Shown here one piece after another: positions 35,793 through 45,172 of a DNA stretch of 64,000 nucleotides. The notes below the pieces were generated by a model that saw only the letters and a list, made by a program, of their open reading frames with translations, did no database searches and had not been told where the DNA came from. This DNA is from JBDWFY01 sp965275915 (GTDB taxonomy: Bacteria; Pseudomonadota; Alphaproteobacteria; Rhizobiales; Stappiaceae): the NCBI GenBank assembly GCA_965275915.1, contig CBDHYI010000008.1, forward strand, positions 310,001 to 374,000. The letters run 5' to 3'. Both the position numbers and the translations under genes were made by a program. Position 1 is the stretch's first letter, and the number at the start of each line of letters is the position of its first letter.

Positions 35793-36812
35793 TCAGTTGC
35801 GGCTTTTGTCGACCAGTGCACCCTGTTTGATCCACGGCATCATTCCGCGCAGTTTTTCGCCGACTTCCTCAATCTGGTGGCTGTCATTCAGGCGGCGTGT
35901 TGCCTTGAACTTGGCAGCCCCGGCCCGGTATTCCTGCATCCATTCGGACGTGAACTGGCCGTTCTGGATTTCCTTGAGAATCCGTTTCATCTCGGCTTTG
36001 GTTTCGTCCGTCACAATCCGCGGTCCGCTGACATATTCACCCCATTCAGCCGTATTGGAGATGGAGTAATTCATATTGGCGATGCCGCCCTCGTAGATCA
36101 GGTCGACAATCAGTTTCACTTCGTGCAGGCACTCGAAATAGGCCATTTCCGGGGCATACCCGGCCTCGACCAGTGTTTCAAAACCGGCGCGGATCAACTC
36201 GACCAAGCCGCCGCACAGGACAACCTGTTCGCCGAACAGGTCGGTTTCGCACTCTTCCTTGAAAGTGGTTTCGATGATGCCGGACCGGCCGCCGCCAACG
36301 CCGGATGCGTAGGACAGGCCCAGATCGAGTGCGTTGCCGGAGGAATCCTGCGCAACGGCAACAAGACAGGGAACCCCGCCGCCTTTTTCATATTCACCGC
36401 GAACGGTGTGGCCGGGGCCTTTGGGGGCAATCATCAGAACGTCGACGGTGGATTTGGGTTCGATCAGGCCAAAATGCACATTCAGGCCATGGGCGAACGC
36501 GATAGCGGCGCCGTCACGGATGTTGGCGGCGATATGATCGCGGTAGATGTCGGACTGCAATTCATCCGGTGTCGCCATCATCATCAGGTCGGCCCACCCG
36601 GCGGCTTCCGCTACCGAGAGCACATTGAAGCCGTCCGCCTTGGCCTTCAGCGCTGTCGTCGATCCTTCGCGCAGGGCGATGGCAATGTCCGGAACACCGG
36701 AATCCTTCAGGTTCATCGCATGGGCGCGCCCTTGCGATCCGTAGCCGATAATGGCGACTTTTTTGGATTTGATCAGATTAAGGTCCGCATCGCGGTCATA
36801 ATATACACGCAT
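35793..36812 (-). CDS. ilvC: Ketol-acid reductoisomerase
   Basis: Second common enzyme of branched-chain amino acid synthesis; it isomerises and reduces acetolactate or acetohydroxybutyrate with NADPH. The 339-residue class I form shows VAIIGYGSQGRAHAMNLKDS (NADPH site), GAAIAFAHGLNVHFG, the magnesium ligands in KEECETDLFGEQ and a C-terminal knotted domain with SNTAEWGEYVSGPRI. ATG at 36812 lies four bases after the stop of the TetR-type regulator gene, so the two are very probably cotranscribed and coupled. Confidence 0.97.
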   Translation of the reverse strand: MRVYYDRDADLNLIKSKKVAIIGYGSQGRAHAMNLKDSGVPDIAIALREGSTTALKAKADGFNVLSVAEAAGWADLMMMATPDELQSDIYRDHIAANIRDGAAIAFAHGLNVHFGLIEPKSTVDVLMIAPKGPGHTVRGEYEKGGGVPCLVAVAQDSSGNALDLGLSYASGVGGGRSGIIETTFKEECETDLFGEQVVLCGGLVELIRAGFETLVEAGYAPEMAYFECLHEVKLIVDLIYEGGIANMNYSISNTAEWGEYVSGPRIVTDETKAEMKRILKEIQNGQFTSEWMQEYRAGAAKFKATRRLNDSHQIEEVGEKLRGMMPWIKQGALVDKSRN

Positions 36813-36816
36813 GATT

Positions 36817-37482
36817 TTATTCCGTTTCCTTACTGGTGACGTTTGCGGGTTTGAGGTCGGCTCCATAGAGCCGGTAGAATTGATCGATGGCGGTTTGGGC
36901 CTGTTTCTTTAAATCGGCAGAGCGCGATTGAACGGCTTCGCCCAGGAGCAGCCGGATATGCAGGTCGCGGACGATCAGGCCATAAAGTGTCTGATATGCG
37001 ATTTCCGTATTCTCATAGGCGAGAAACCGATGCCGGCGGCCGTTTTCCAGAAGCGTCGCGGCCCGCGTTCCGATCATTTTCCGGCCCCGTTCAAGCATCA
37101 GCCGACCGAAAGGGGATCCCTCGCGGCTGGCCTGCCCGATGGCGAGGCGATTGAGAGCCAGCGATGAGGGACCGGCAAGAACGGACAAAAGATCGACCGC
37201 GAAAATCATCAGGCTTTCGCGAAACGCGGCTGCGGTGAGGGGACTGTCTCCGCGCGCATCGGTCCGGACTTTGCTTGCCTGAAATGTAATGACGGCCGCC
37301 AGCAATCCGTCCCGGTCTCCGAACCAGCGATAAAGGCTTTCTTTTGAGCAATTCGCAGCGCGGGCGAGGGCCGCCGTCGTCAACGCCCGTTCGCCGCCTT
37401 CCACAAGCAGAGCAAGGGCGGTTTCCAGGACATCATTTTGTCTTGGTGTAAAGTCCCTGTTTTCCGCCGATGGGGCCATCAT
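36817..37482 (-). CDS. TetR family regulator upstream of ilvC
   Basis: About 221 residues. The N-terminal DNA-binding domain has the TetR helix-turn-helix TTAALARAANCSKESLYRWFGDRDGLLAAVI (residues 25-60), and the C-terminal three quarters is the ligand-binding helical domain. Several upstream starts are possible in frame, but the open frame runs through a perfect palindrome at 37548-37561, which is more likely the operator; I therefore chose ATG 37482. Its ribosome site is weak. The stop is four bases before ilvC. An effector related to branched-chain amino acids would fit, but that is inference. Confidence 0.87.
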   Translation of the reverse strand: MMAPSAENRDFTPRQNDVLETALALLVEGGERALTTAALARAANCSKESLYRWFGDRDGLLAAVITFQASKVRTDARGDSPLTAAAFRESLMIFAVDLLSVLAGPSSLALNRLAIGQASREGSPFGRLMLERGRKMIGTRAATLLENGRRHRFLAYENTEIAYQTLYGLIVRDLHIRLLLGEAVQSRSADLKKQAQTAIDQFYRLYGADLKPANVTSKETE

Positions 37483-37547
37483 CAACGCCTGCCGTTGCTG
37501 CGCATCCGGACCGCGACAGCGGTCCGCACTCTTTTCATTCACAAATA

Positions 37548-37561
37548 GTACCGTACGGTAC
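37548..37561. promoter_or_regulatory. Palindromic operator candidate for the TetR regulator
   Basis: GTACCGTACGGTAC is a perfect 14-base palindrome, 66 bases upstream of the chosen regulator start. Size and symmetry match TetR-type operators. It would allow the regulator to control itself and ilvC. Confidence 0.65.
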
Positions 37562-37662
37562 GGTTCGACACATTGTCGCAATGTGCGGACATGGTCAAGT
37601 GAATTTTTGAAAAAGCCCGCAAAGGTGCGAATATGGGGAAGGGGCGTTGTCGCAGTGCGGGC

Positions 37663-38244
37663 TCAGGCCTCGTCCTGTTCACCCATCCCCTGCGGTCCGC
37701 GCGACACGGCGGCAACACCCGTGCGGCAGACTTCAATCAGCCCGAGCGGTTTCATAATCAGGATGAACTGCTCGATTTTCGATGTGCGCCCGGTAATCTC
37801 AAACACAAAATGGTCGGTCGTCGCATCGATAACGGTTGCGCGAAAAGCGTCGGCAAGCCGAAGGGCCTCCAGGCGCTGATCGCCCGTGCCGGCGACTTTG
37901 ACGAGCGCAAGCTCCCGCTCAAGCGGTTTGTCATGATTGCGCTTCCAGGCCACGATGGACAGGTCGACAACTTTGTGAACCGGAACCAGACGTTCAAGCA
38001 GGTTGCGCACCTGGGTAAGCACCTGCGGTGTGCCGGTGGTCACAATGGTTATGCGCGACAGGTGCTTCTCGTGTTCCGTTTCCGAAACGGTCAGCGATTC
38101 AATATTGTAGCCCCGCCCCGAGAACAGGCCGATGACCCGGGCAAGGACGCCCGGCTCGTTGTCGACCAGAACGCTGAGCGTGTGGGTTTCCTCGGCCTGT
38201 TTTTCGCCGGAGAGGAAATAGGCGGATCCGGGTTGCGTGTTCAT
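37663..38244 (-). CDS. ilvH: Acetolactate synthase small (regulatory) subunit
   Basis: A 193-residue regulatory subunit that gives the large subunit valine sensitivity. An ACT domain (residues 20-95: TLSVLVDNEPGVLARVIGLF, GYNIESLTVS) is followed by the C-terminal ALS_ss domain with ELALVKV and FEITGRTSKIEQFI. ATG at 38244, 30 bases after the ilvB stop, on the same strand and in the usual order. Confidence 0.95.
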   Translation of the reverse strand: MNTQPGSAYFLSGEKQAEETHTLSVLVDNEPGVLARVIGLFSGRGYNIESLTVSETEHEKHLSRITIVTTGTPQVLTQVRNLLERLVPVHKVVDLSIVAWKRNHDKPLERELALVKVAGTGDQRLEALRLADAFRATVIDATTDHFVFEITGRTSKIEQFILIMKPLGLIEVCRTGVAAVSRGPQGMGEQDEA

Positions 38245-38274
38245 TTTATCGTCCTGAAAATCACTCTGCGGGCG

Positions 38275-40038
38275 TCAAACGAGCGCCTTGCCTTTTTTAT
38301 CGATGGCTGTCGCCACGGCGTCGTCCGTTGCCTCATCGGGCAACAGCATCTCGTTATGCGGTTTGCCGGAAGGGATCATCGGGAAGCAGTTGGCGAGGTT
38401 TGCCACACGGCAGTCGAACAGAACCGGTTTGGGCGTTTCGATCATTTCGATGATGGCATCGTCCAGATCGGCGGGCTTGGACACCGTGATTCCGTGGCCG
38501 CCATAGGCTTCGGCCAGTTTTTCAAAGTCGGGCAGACTGTCCGTGTAGGAGTGCGCAAGACGATTGCCGTGCAGAAGCTGCTGCCACTGTCGGACCATGC
38601 CCATATACTGGTTGTTGAGAATGAACGCTTTGACCGGCAGACCGTGCTGAATGGCGGTCGACATTTCCTGGATGTTCATCAGAACCGAGGCATCCCCGGC
38701 AATATCGATCACCAGACTGTCGCGATGCGCGACCTGAACGCCGATTGCAGCGGGCAACCCGTAGCCCATGGTTCCCAGGCCGCCGGACGTCATCCAGCGA
38801 TTGGGCGCTTCGAAGCCGTAATATTGAGCGGCCCACATCTGGTGCTGGCCGACCTCGGTGGTGATGTAACAGTCCTTGTCCTTGGTCAGTTCGTAAAGCC
38901 GCTGGATGGCATATTGCGGCATGATGATCTCATCGTGGGGCGTATAGTTCAGCGACTTGCGCCCCTTCCAGCCCTCGATTTTCCGCCACCAGTTTTTGAC
39001 CTCCGGTTGCGCTTTCAGTGACGAGGTCCGCCATATGCGCACCATGTCTTCAAGGACATGGGCGACATCGCCGATAACCGGAACGTCGACCTGAACGATC
39101 TTGTTGATCGAGGAGGGATCGATATCGATGTGGATTTTCTTCGAGTCGGGCGAAAATGCATCCAGGCGCCCCGTGATCCGGTCGTCGAACCGGGCACCGA
39201 TATTGAGCATGACATCGCAGTCATGCATTGCCATGTTCGCTTCATAGGTGCCGTGCATGCCCAGCATGCCGACCCAGTTTTTGCCCGAAGCGGGATAAGC
39301 GCCCAGGCCCATCAGAGTGGAGGTGATGGGAAATCCTGTCAATTCAACGAACTCGCGCAGCAGCTGGGATGCTTCCGGGCCGGAATTGATGACGCCGCCG
39401 CCGGAATAAATAATCGGCTTCTTGGCATTGGCCAGCAGATCCAGCGCCGTGCGGATCGCCTCCATATCGCCCTTCAGGCGCGGCCGGTAGGCCTTGTGAG
39501 CGCCGTTCTTGGCCGGGTAGTAGGCGCCCGTGGCAAACTGGACATCCTTTGGAATGTCAATGACGACGGGACCGGGGCGACCGGACGTTGCGACATGAAA
39601 CGCTTCATGGATAACGCGGGACAGATCATTGACATCCGTGACCAGCCAGTTGTGCTTGGTGCAGGGACGGGTGATGCCGACGGTGTCGCATTCCTGAAAC
39701 GCGTCAGAGCCGATCAGCGGCGTCGGAACCTGTCCGGTGATGCAGACCAGAGGGATGGAGTCCAGAAGCGCATCGGTCAGCGCGGTGACCATGTTGGTCG
39801 CGCCGGGACCGGATGTGACAAGCACAACGCCCGGCTTTCCGGAGGAGCGGGCATAGCCTTCCGCCGCGTGGCCTGCGCCTTGCTCGTGGCGGACCAGAAT
39901 ATGCTCCATATCCTCCTGCTGGATGATCTCGTCATAAATCGGAAGCACGGCCCCGCCGGGATAACCAAATATATGTTCAACTCCCTGGTCCCGCAGCGCC
40001 TGGATAACCATCTCGGCGCCTGTCATCTCCCGGTCCAT
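38275..40038 (-). CDS. ilvB: Acetolactate synthase large (catalytic) subunit
   Basis: Thiamine-diphosphate enzyme of 587 residues that joins two pyruvates, or pyruvate and 2-oxobutanoate, in valine, leucine and isoleucine synthesis. Visible: the catalytic glutamate region HIFGYPGGAVLPIYDEI with RHEQGAGHAAEGYARSSGKP, a central FAD-binding domain (MLGMHGTYEANMAMHDCDV) and the ThDP motif GDASVLMNIQEMSTAIQHGL ending in NN. ATG at 40038. It is preceded by a leader peptide and terminator hairpin that should attenuate transcription of ilvB-ilvH. Confidence 0.97.
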   Translation of the reverse strand: MDREMTGAEMVIQALRDQGVEHIFGYPGGAVLPIYDEIIQQEDMEHILVRHEQGAGHAAEGYARSSGKPGVVLVTSGPGATNMVTALTDALLDSIPLVCITGQVPTPLIGSDAFQECDTVGITRPCTKHNWLVTDVNDLSRVIHEAFHVATSGRPGPVVIDIPKDVQFATGAYYPAKNGAHKAYRPRLKGDMEAIRTALDLLANAKKPIIYSGGGVINSGPEASQLLREFVELTGFPITSTLMGLGAYPASGKNWVGMLGMHGTYEANMAMHDCDVMLNIGARFDDRITGRLDAFSPDSKKIHIDIDPSSINKIVQVDVPVIGDVAHVLEDMVRIWRTSSLKAQPEVKNWWRKIEGWKGRKSLNYTPHDEIIMPQYAIQRLYELTKDKDCYITTEVGQHQMWAAQYYGFEAPNRWMTSGGLGTMGYGLPAAIGVQVAHRDSLVIDIAGDASVLMNIQEMSTAIQHGLPVKAFILNNQYMGMVRQWQQLLHGNRLAHSYTDSLPDFEKLAEAYGGHGITVSKPADLDDAIIEMIETPKPVLFDCRVANLANCFPMIPSGKPHNEMLLPDEATDDAVATAIDKKGKALV

Positions 40039-40097
40039 CGTTTTATCCTTCGTAAGTCGTCATGTGCGTTTCATTCAGTCTCTTTGCCGAACGGGCA

Positions 40098-40122
40098 ATA
40101 AAAAAGGGCCCTTCAAGGCCCT
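40098..40122 (-). terminator. Attenuator terminator hairpin upstream of ilvB
   Basis: On the minus strand AGGGCC, a short loop and GGCCCT are followed by TTTTTTATT, about 60 bases before the ilvB start and 27 bases after the leader peptide stop. An upstream segment (GCGCGTC, about 40165) can pair with GACGCGC (about 40130), which offers the alternative structure needed for attenuation. Confidence 0.8.
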
Positions 40123-40148
40123 GGCAGCGCGTCTCCGTCCCGGATGGA

Positions 40149-40202
40149 TCATTCCACCCCGGCGACGCGCCTTCCCACTACGATAAGCAGGTTCGTGTTC
40201 AT
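40149..40202 (-). CDS. Branched-chain leader peptide of the ilvBH operon
   Basis: A 17-residue frame from ATG 40202 to TGA 40149 encodes MNTNLLIVVGRRVAGVE. The five consecutive control codons Leu-Leu-Ile-Val-Val, the GGGAA site upstream of the ATG, and the terminator hairpin between it and ilvB are the classic arrangement for ribosome-mediated attenuation. Stalling on scarce Leu, Ile or Val tRNA would favour the antiterminator and let transcription continue into ilvB-ilvH. It is too short for routine gene callers. Confidence 0.85.
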   Translation of the reverse strand: MNTNLLIVVGRRVAGVE

Positions 40203-40222
40203 AAGAATTTCCCGGTTCAACA

Positions 40223-40501
40223 GTGCCGCGCAATCTAATTAAGGGGGCAGGGAGGGTCAAGTCCGTTTATCAACAAAATCAAGTCAGTATAGCTGACCTT
40301 TTTCACCTCGCTGCAGGCGGCGCAGTTCCGGCCGGGTTGATTTGTTGGTTGGCGCCCAATGAGCTACACTTGATATGTCCGGTGGCGGACATGTCTGTTG
40401 CCGGAGATCAGGACTGCGAACCACGCCGGTCTTTATGCCTTCGCTGTCCTGGCTCTGGAGATTGATATTGAAGACAGGAATATCCATCTCTCATGTCTTG
40501 G
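40223..40501. other. Region between the ilv leader and tRNA-Lys
   Basis: Holds the ilv promoter (minus strand) and the tRNA promoter (plus strand); no gene is supported. A stretch at about 40293-40320 weakly resembles the last codons of the RND gene that ends at 45311. Confidence 0.35.
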
Positions 40502-40718
<217 letters not shown>

Positions 40719-40915
40719 TATCTGGTTGATTTGTTATCGGCAAGCGCGGCCAAGCCGCTGAATTGATGCCGGGCGGCCATTGGCGGCTGATATGTGTCGG
40801 GATGACATCTGTGTTTGGTTCACTTGGCGAGTGTGTCGGCAATGCGGACTTGTGAGACCTTTGCCCGGTGTTGCAAATGAGCAATCAGAATTCTCATTGA
40901 AAGGTCTGGTATTGC

Positions 40916-42274
40916 CTATTTGGTAACAAATTGGGCCAGCGTGTACAGCGATTCAGACTTGGACACGCCTCGGAGTTCGTGCTTACCCAGGGGTACAACA
41001 TCAACATGGGAAGCGATCGCCGACGCAAATGCTTCATCTGTCAGTGCTGTCTGGTTAAGTTCCTTGCAAAGCGTTTCACACCGCGCAGCTCGGTTGACTG
41101 TTTCACCGTAGACGGTAAATGCCATGCGCCTTTTTGAACCGACAGTTCCTGAGATGAGTTCTCCGGCTGCAAGTCCAATTCTGACTTTGAAACCGTGACT
41201 TTTTGCGATTGATACCAACAACGCAGCGGTATTCGCAGCAGTGTGTTCGGGATGATCGATTTCCAGGGGAGCGTTGAATGAAGCCAGGAATCCGTCCCCG
41301 GTGTAGCTGATTACGGTTCCTCTTTGCTCGCCGACCAGATCAGCTGCATCGGAAAGAAACGCATCGATCCGGTTGACCGCAACTTCCGGAGTTTCGCTTG
41401 CCAGGAAATTTGAGAACCCCTCAATATCCAAAACCATTGCCACTCCGCAGGTTTTGCGGGTCGGTAGCTTCCCCTTGGCCTCAACAAGTTGGCTGACCAC
41501 CGTTTCGGGCACATATCGGCCAAATGCGTCTGTAACTCGCTGCCTTTCCAGGCGTTCCTGCTGACTTTTTTCTTCGGCCAAAACTTGCGCAAAGAACAGT
41601 TTTCGAGCTCGGTATACGGCCACTGACAGGACAACTGCTGCGATAAAAAGCAGTCCGGTTTCCTCAATGCGGTTGCCGCGACCAATAAAGTCGATGGAGA
41701 GGAAAACCGTCTCATAGTCAGACCGAGTTGCATCGGCTGGTAAATCTCTCCAGGACAGGGTTCGATCCATCCCCGAAACGACCCACAGAAACGCAGCCCA
41801 CCAGCCGGCAACAACAACGGTGCCTGACCACAGCACCAGCCGCCAGGAAAGTGAGAGCGTTGCGAGCGCTATCACTGGAAACAGGTAATAAATTCCATAG
41901 GCACGGAAAGCGACAATTTGCGGCACGGTATCCGCTCCGCTTACGGGAAGCAGTACGAACAAAGTACAGATGCAAAGAATATCGACGGCATACAAAAGAT
42001 ATTTCATCCACCATCGATCGAAGCGGGTTCCAATCACAGAGAGATGCGCTAAACCAATGACAACAAAGGCAGTTAATGCGACGAAAGACCAAACTCGAAA
42101 CTCCTGATTGGTGAACAAGACCGCCGATACGTACCAGGTGAAAGCCGCAATGGCCGCAATCGTCCGACACAGTACAGCCAATCGGAGCCCTGCATTTTCT
42201 GCTTGAATCAGGCGTTGTTGACCAGTTGCAGAGATGTCAAACCGGGTTTGTTTTGCCTCGTTATCAAATTCCAT
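40916..42274 (-). CDS. Membrane adenylate/guanylate cyclase
   Basis: A 452-residue class III nucleotide cyclase. The N-terminal half has about five to six membrane helices (for example IAAIAAFTWYVSAVLF, YLLYAVDILCICTLFVLLPV, LLFIAAVVLSVAVYRA). A linker leads to the cyclase domain (about residues 265-450). Metal-binding aspartates are in MVLDIEGFSNFLA and SYTGDGFLASF; the purine/ribose region is FTVYGETVNRAARCE. It should make cAMP in response to a membrane signal. It lies in the repeat-bounded segment after tRNA-Lys and looks less GC-rich than the core genes, a hint of transfer. Confidence 0.9.
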   Translation of the reverse strand: MEFDNEAKQTRFDISATGQQRLIQAENAGLRLAVLCRTIAAIAAFTWYVSAVLFTNQEFRVWSFVALTAFVVIGLAHLSVIGTRFDRWWMKYLLYAVDILCICTLFVLLPVSGADTVPQIVAFRAYGIYYLFPVIALATLSLSWRLVLWSGTVVVAGWWAAFLWVVSGMDRTLSWRDLPADATRSDYETVFLSIDFIGRGNRIEETGLLFIAAVVLSVAVYRARKLFFAQVLAEEKSQQERLERQRVTDAFGRYVPETVVSQLVEAKGKLPTRKTCGVAMVLDIEGFSNFLASETPEVAVNRIDAFLSDAADLVGEQRGTVISYTGDGFLASFNAPLEIDHPEHTAANTAALLVSIAKSHGFKVRIGLAAGELISGTVGSKRRMAFTVYGETVNRAARCETLCKELNQTALTDEAFASAIASHVDVVPLGKHELRGVSKSESLYTLAQFVTK

Positions 42275-42651
42275 GAAGAGTTTTGCCCTCGGGCTGTCAA
42301 GCTATACGTACTGGTTTCCGGACCATCTGGCGATGAATGTATCCACCGGGATATTGACGGGTTCTGGGCCGCCACGCGAGCAAAAGCCGACAGTGATTCC
42401 ACAGACGAAATAGGTGGTGCAGGCAGCTGCCGAATCCTTTGCGCCCGCCACCACGACATTCACGGCCGGCCGATCGGTATCGTTTTCCATGACAACCGCA
42501 GAAATAACGGGAAAAAGCTTCTGCCGTGCGAAGCTGTTTCATCTGGGGTTTCCGTTTGCCTGAGGTTATTGTTTCAGAATGTTTGCGAGAGCAGATCAAA
42601 TAAACAGGCTTTTGATTTGATCGCTCCCGCCATCAAAGGTCTGCACGTTAC
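42275..42651. other. Gap with one doubtful 62-residue frame
   Basis: No firm gene. A minus-strand frame at 42302-42490 encodes MENDTDRPAVNVVVAGAKDS and then a cysteine-bearing hydrophobic stretch (ACTTYFVCGITVGFC). It has no clear ribosome site and no family I know, and could be a remnant or chance. Confidence 0.3.
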
Positions 42652-43788
42652 TCAGGCATCTGGTGCTTCCGTTCCATTCCAGCCCATCACCAATTCGGGT
42701 GCACGGTCTCCTTGAACCTTAACGGCACGGACCGCCCTGTTCAGTTCAGCCAGTTCGGACTCGGAGAACGTTACTGTTGCCGCCTCGATATTTGACCGCA
42801 AATGAGGCATCTGGGTTGTCCCGGGGATCGGCACGATGTTTTCGCCTTGCGCCAGAAGCCAGGCGAGGGCGATCTGGCTTGGTCTGACGGTCTTGCGTTG
42901 TGCCCAGTCCTGCACAATTTCGACAAGTGCCATGTTTGCTTCGCGGTTCTCTTTATCCATGCGCGATGTCAGTGCACGAAAGTCACTTGGAGCAAAGGTC
43001 GTCTGCATATCGACAGCGCCTGTCAGGAAGCCATAGCCGAGGGGAGAGAACGGCACAAAACCGATGCCCAACTCTTCGGTAAGGGGAAGCATATCCTCTT
43101 CAAAGGCCCGATAGAGCATCGAATATTCGTTTTGAAGCGCTGCAACCGGCAGGATGTCGTGTGCCTTGCGAAGTGTCCTTGGACCCGCTTCCGATAAGCC
43201 CCAGTGCAAGACCTTACCTTCATCCATAAGGTCCCTGACAGTTCCGGCCACCTCTTCGATTGGTACGTTCGGATCGACCCGGTGCTGATACAGTAAATCC
43301 ACCCTGTCGGTTTTCAGCCGACGCAGCGACCCTTCGACGGCGGTTCGGATCCGGGCCGGGTCAGAGATCACACCGCCCTGCCATTCGCCGGTTTCGGGAT
43401 TTACGTCAAATCCAAACTTGGTTGTGACCTGGATGTCATTACGGAAAGGAGCCATCGCTTCACCCAGGATTTCCTCACAGGAGAATGGGCCGTAAACCTC
43501 GGCACAGTCGAAGAACGTTACCCCCTGTTCGTATGCTGAACGGATCAGGTCGATCATGTCTTGCCGGTTTGGTACGATGGAATGAAACGTGCGATGCATG
43601 TTCTGGACACCAAGGCCCACGTCCGACACTTCAAGCGCGCCAAGCATCCGACGACCGGATGCAACTGCAGCGTTGGTCGATTGAGCGGCGACGTACCCGC
43701 CGCTGAGAGCGATGGTTGTCGCAGCGACCGCTGTCCCGGTTAGGAAACCTCGACGACTTGGATCAATTTTGGTCGGTTTTCCTGACAT
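42652..43788 (-). CDS. Tat-exported aldo/keto reductase
   Basis: An NADPH-dependent oxidoreductase of about 378 residues with a TIM-barrel fold. The N-terminus has a twin-arginine signal (DPSRRGFLTGTAVAATTIAL) and a cleavage region GGYVAAQS, so it is probably exported folded. The AKR tetrad is partly visible: Asp-Tyr in FFDCAEVYGPF, Lys in TTKFGFDV, His in LLYQHRVD. IALAWLLAQGENIVPIPGTT is the cofactor region. ATG at 43788 has AGGAG upstream. The AraC-type gene next to it on the same strand probably regulates it. The substrate is unknown. Confidence 0.92.
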   Translation of the reverse strand: MSGKPTKIDPSRRGFLTGTAVAATTIALSGGYVAAQSTNAAVASGRRMLGALEVSDVGLGVQNMHRTFHSIVPNRQDMIDLIRSAYEQGVTFFDCAEVYGPFSCEEILGEAMAPFRNDIQVTTKFGFDVNPETGEWQGGVISDPARIRTAVEGSLRRLKTDRVDLLYQHRVDPNVPIEEVAGTVRDLMDEGKVLHWGLSEAGPRTLRKAHDILPVAALQNEYSMLYRAFEEDMLPLTEELGIGFVPFSPLGYGFLTGAVDMQTTFAPSDFRALTSRMDKENREANMALVEIVQDWAQRKTVRPSQIALAWLLAQGENIVPIPGTTQMPHLRSNIEAATVTFSESELAELNRAVRAVKVQGDRAPELVMGWNGTEAPDA

Positions 43789-43971
43789 AGTAATCTCCTC
43801 GGTTCTTGGTCGTTGAGGCTTGCAAAACCCAACAAGCATCTGGAGCGCATCCCGTGAAGGGTGAAACATCTTCACGACAGGGATACGCGTGTCTTCGGTA
43901 AGTGGGCGAAATGTACCAATGGAAAACCGCGCGGAAGAGCGCGTTTCTTGCGGTCGATTATGCGTTTCTTG

Positions 43972-44727
43972 CTATTCGCTGCCAAATTGCGAAGGCGTTA
44001 AGCCGGTCACACGCTTGAAGTGTTGGCTGAAGCGGCTGAGATCATTGTATCCAACGCGATAGGATGTCTCAGCGACGGTCAGATTAGTCGTCTTCAACAG
44101 CACCTTTGCCAAGTCGATACGGGCTGCGATAACATATTGCAGAGGGCTTTTTCTCGTTTCCTTCTTGAACGAGCGAGAAAAGTGAAATCCGCTCATTGCG
44201 GCAAGGTCAGCCATTGTGGCAAGCGTGAGATCTTCAGCCAGATTGTCGTGTATGTATTCAACCACGCGACGCAAACGTACATCTTCGATCTGACTTGCCT
44301 CAGGACGAACGGCAAGGGTTCGTGTCAGCTGAGCCGCAAGCGCACGGTGCATGGTCTCGTTGTATAGGGTTCCGCCTTTTTGAAATTCTTCAGCGGACAT
44401 AGCGAGGTTGTAGGTCAGCTTATCGAAGTCGCCAGTTCTCGGTTCAATTGTGTCCGGGCGGTCCATTCCCACCTCGCGCAGAACCGAAGGTTCAATCTCT
44501 ACCATCATGACTTCGAGAGGAGCATCAAATTCGCATATGCCGGTTGCTCCCGACGGCATAATCCATCCCTGATTTGCTGAAAGTGGCTTGGGCCTGGGTT
44601 TGCCGCCTCCAACACTCAAACGGTGAGTGGGTTGATCATTCAGAAATATGCCCAGCGTCATCCGCTCAAGGCGAAAAGGCCCGCCACCGGCGGGTAAGGT
44701 AGAACGTTTTGCACGAAGTCCGGGCAT
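43972..44727 (-). CDS. AraC family transcriptional regulator
   Basis: A 251-residue regulator. The C-terminal 100 residues contain two helix-turn-helix units: LATMADLAAMSGFHFSRSFK and LTVAETSYRVGYNDLSRFSQ followed by HFKRVTGLTPSQF, the family signature. The N-terminal part is a cupin-like ligand domain without clear ligand residues. It is 183 bases upstream of the aldo/keto reductase gene on the same strand, a common pairing for substrate-induced reductases. ATG at 44727; no strong ribosome site. Confidence 0.9.
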   Translation of the reverse strand: MPGLRAKRSTLPAGGGPFRLERMTLGIFLNDQPTHRLSVGGGKPRPKPLSANQGWIMPSGATGICEFDAPLEVMMVEIEPSVLREVGMDRPDTIEPRTGDFDKLTYNLAMSAEEFQKGGTLYNETMHRALAAQLTRTLAVRPEASQIEDVRLRRVVEYIHDNLAEDLTLATMADLAAMSGFHFSRSFKKETRKSPLQYVIAARIDLAKVLLKTTNLTVAETSYRVGYNDLSRFSQHFKRVTGLTPSQFGSE

Positions 44728-45023
44728 CCTAACGATTTAGACCGAAATTGCGCTGAAGCAAGACAACATGGCTGCATCCGGCTCAAAAACTTCACTTTCA
44801 CGCCGGACGTTTCCCTTTTTAATAAAAAGTGGCTCGGTTCAAAGTTCACGCTGGCTTGCCCAATCCTGCCGTGCAAACCGCGAGGCTCCCGCGTGTGACC
44901 GACCCGCGCGTCCTGAACGGTATCTTCTGGATCTTGCGATCGGGAGCACCATGGGGTGATCTTCCCAATTGACCGAACCTGCCGGCCCTGAAACCAGGGC
45001 AAGCAATCGCGGGCCGCTTTGAT
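44728..45023. other. Gap before the muramidase fragment
   Basis: Just under 300 bases with no supported gene on either strand and no recognisable RNA or repeat. Confidence 0.4.
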
Positions 45024-45152
45024 ATGTTTTCAACTGAAATTCAACAAGCGGTCGCTGATACGGCCGATCGCTTCAATCCTGAGCCGGCGGTGCTGATGGC
45101 GATCGCCGAGATCGAAAACGGACAATTTCCGATATATCAATTTCCTAAGTAA
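45024..45152 (+). pseudogene. Truncated muramidase/transglycosylase-like fragment
   Basis: A 42-residue frame beginning MFSTEIQQAVADTADRFN and continuing PEPAVLMAIAEIENGQF before it stops. The A-I-A-E-I-E-N-G segment matches the catalytic start of lysozyme/lytic transglycosylase and phage-type peptidoglycan-binding muramidase domains (Glu followed by S/N-G), but only the first 40 residues of a much longer domain remain. The break lies about 20 bases before the second direct repeat, so the gene was probably cut by the rearrangement. Confidence 0.55.
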
Positions 45153-45172
45153 TTGAAAAATATAGAGATAGT

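Noticed and set aside
40287..40320. A third, shorter copy of the RND 3' end (TGACCTTTTTCACCTCG...)
   Set aside because: About 27 bases resemble repeat B with several mismatches; too short and too diverged to call with confidence.
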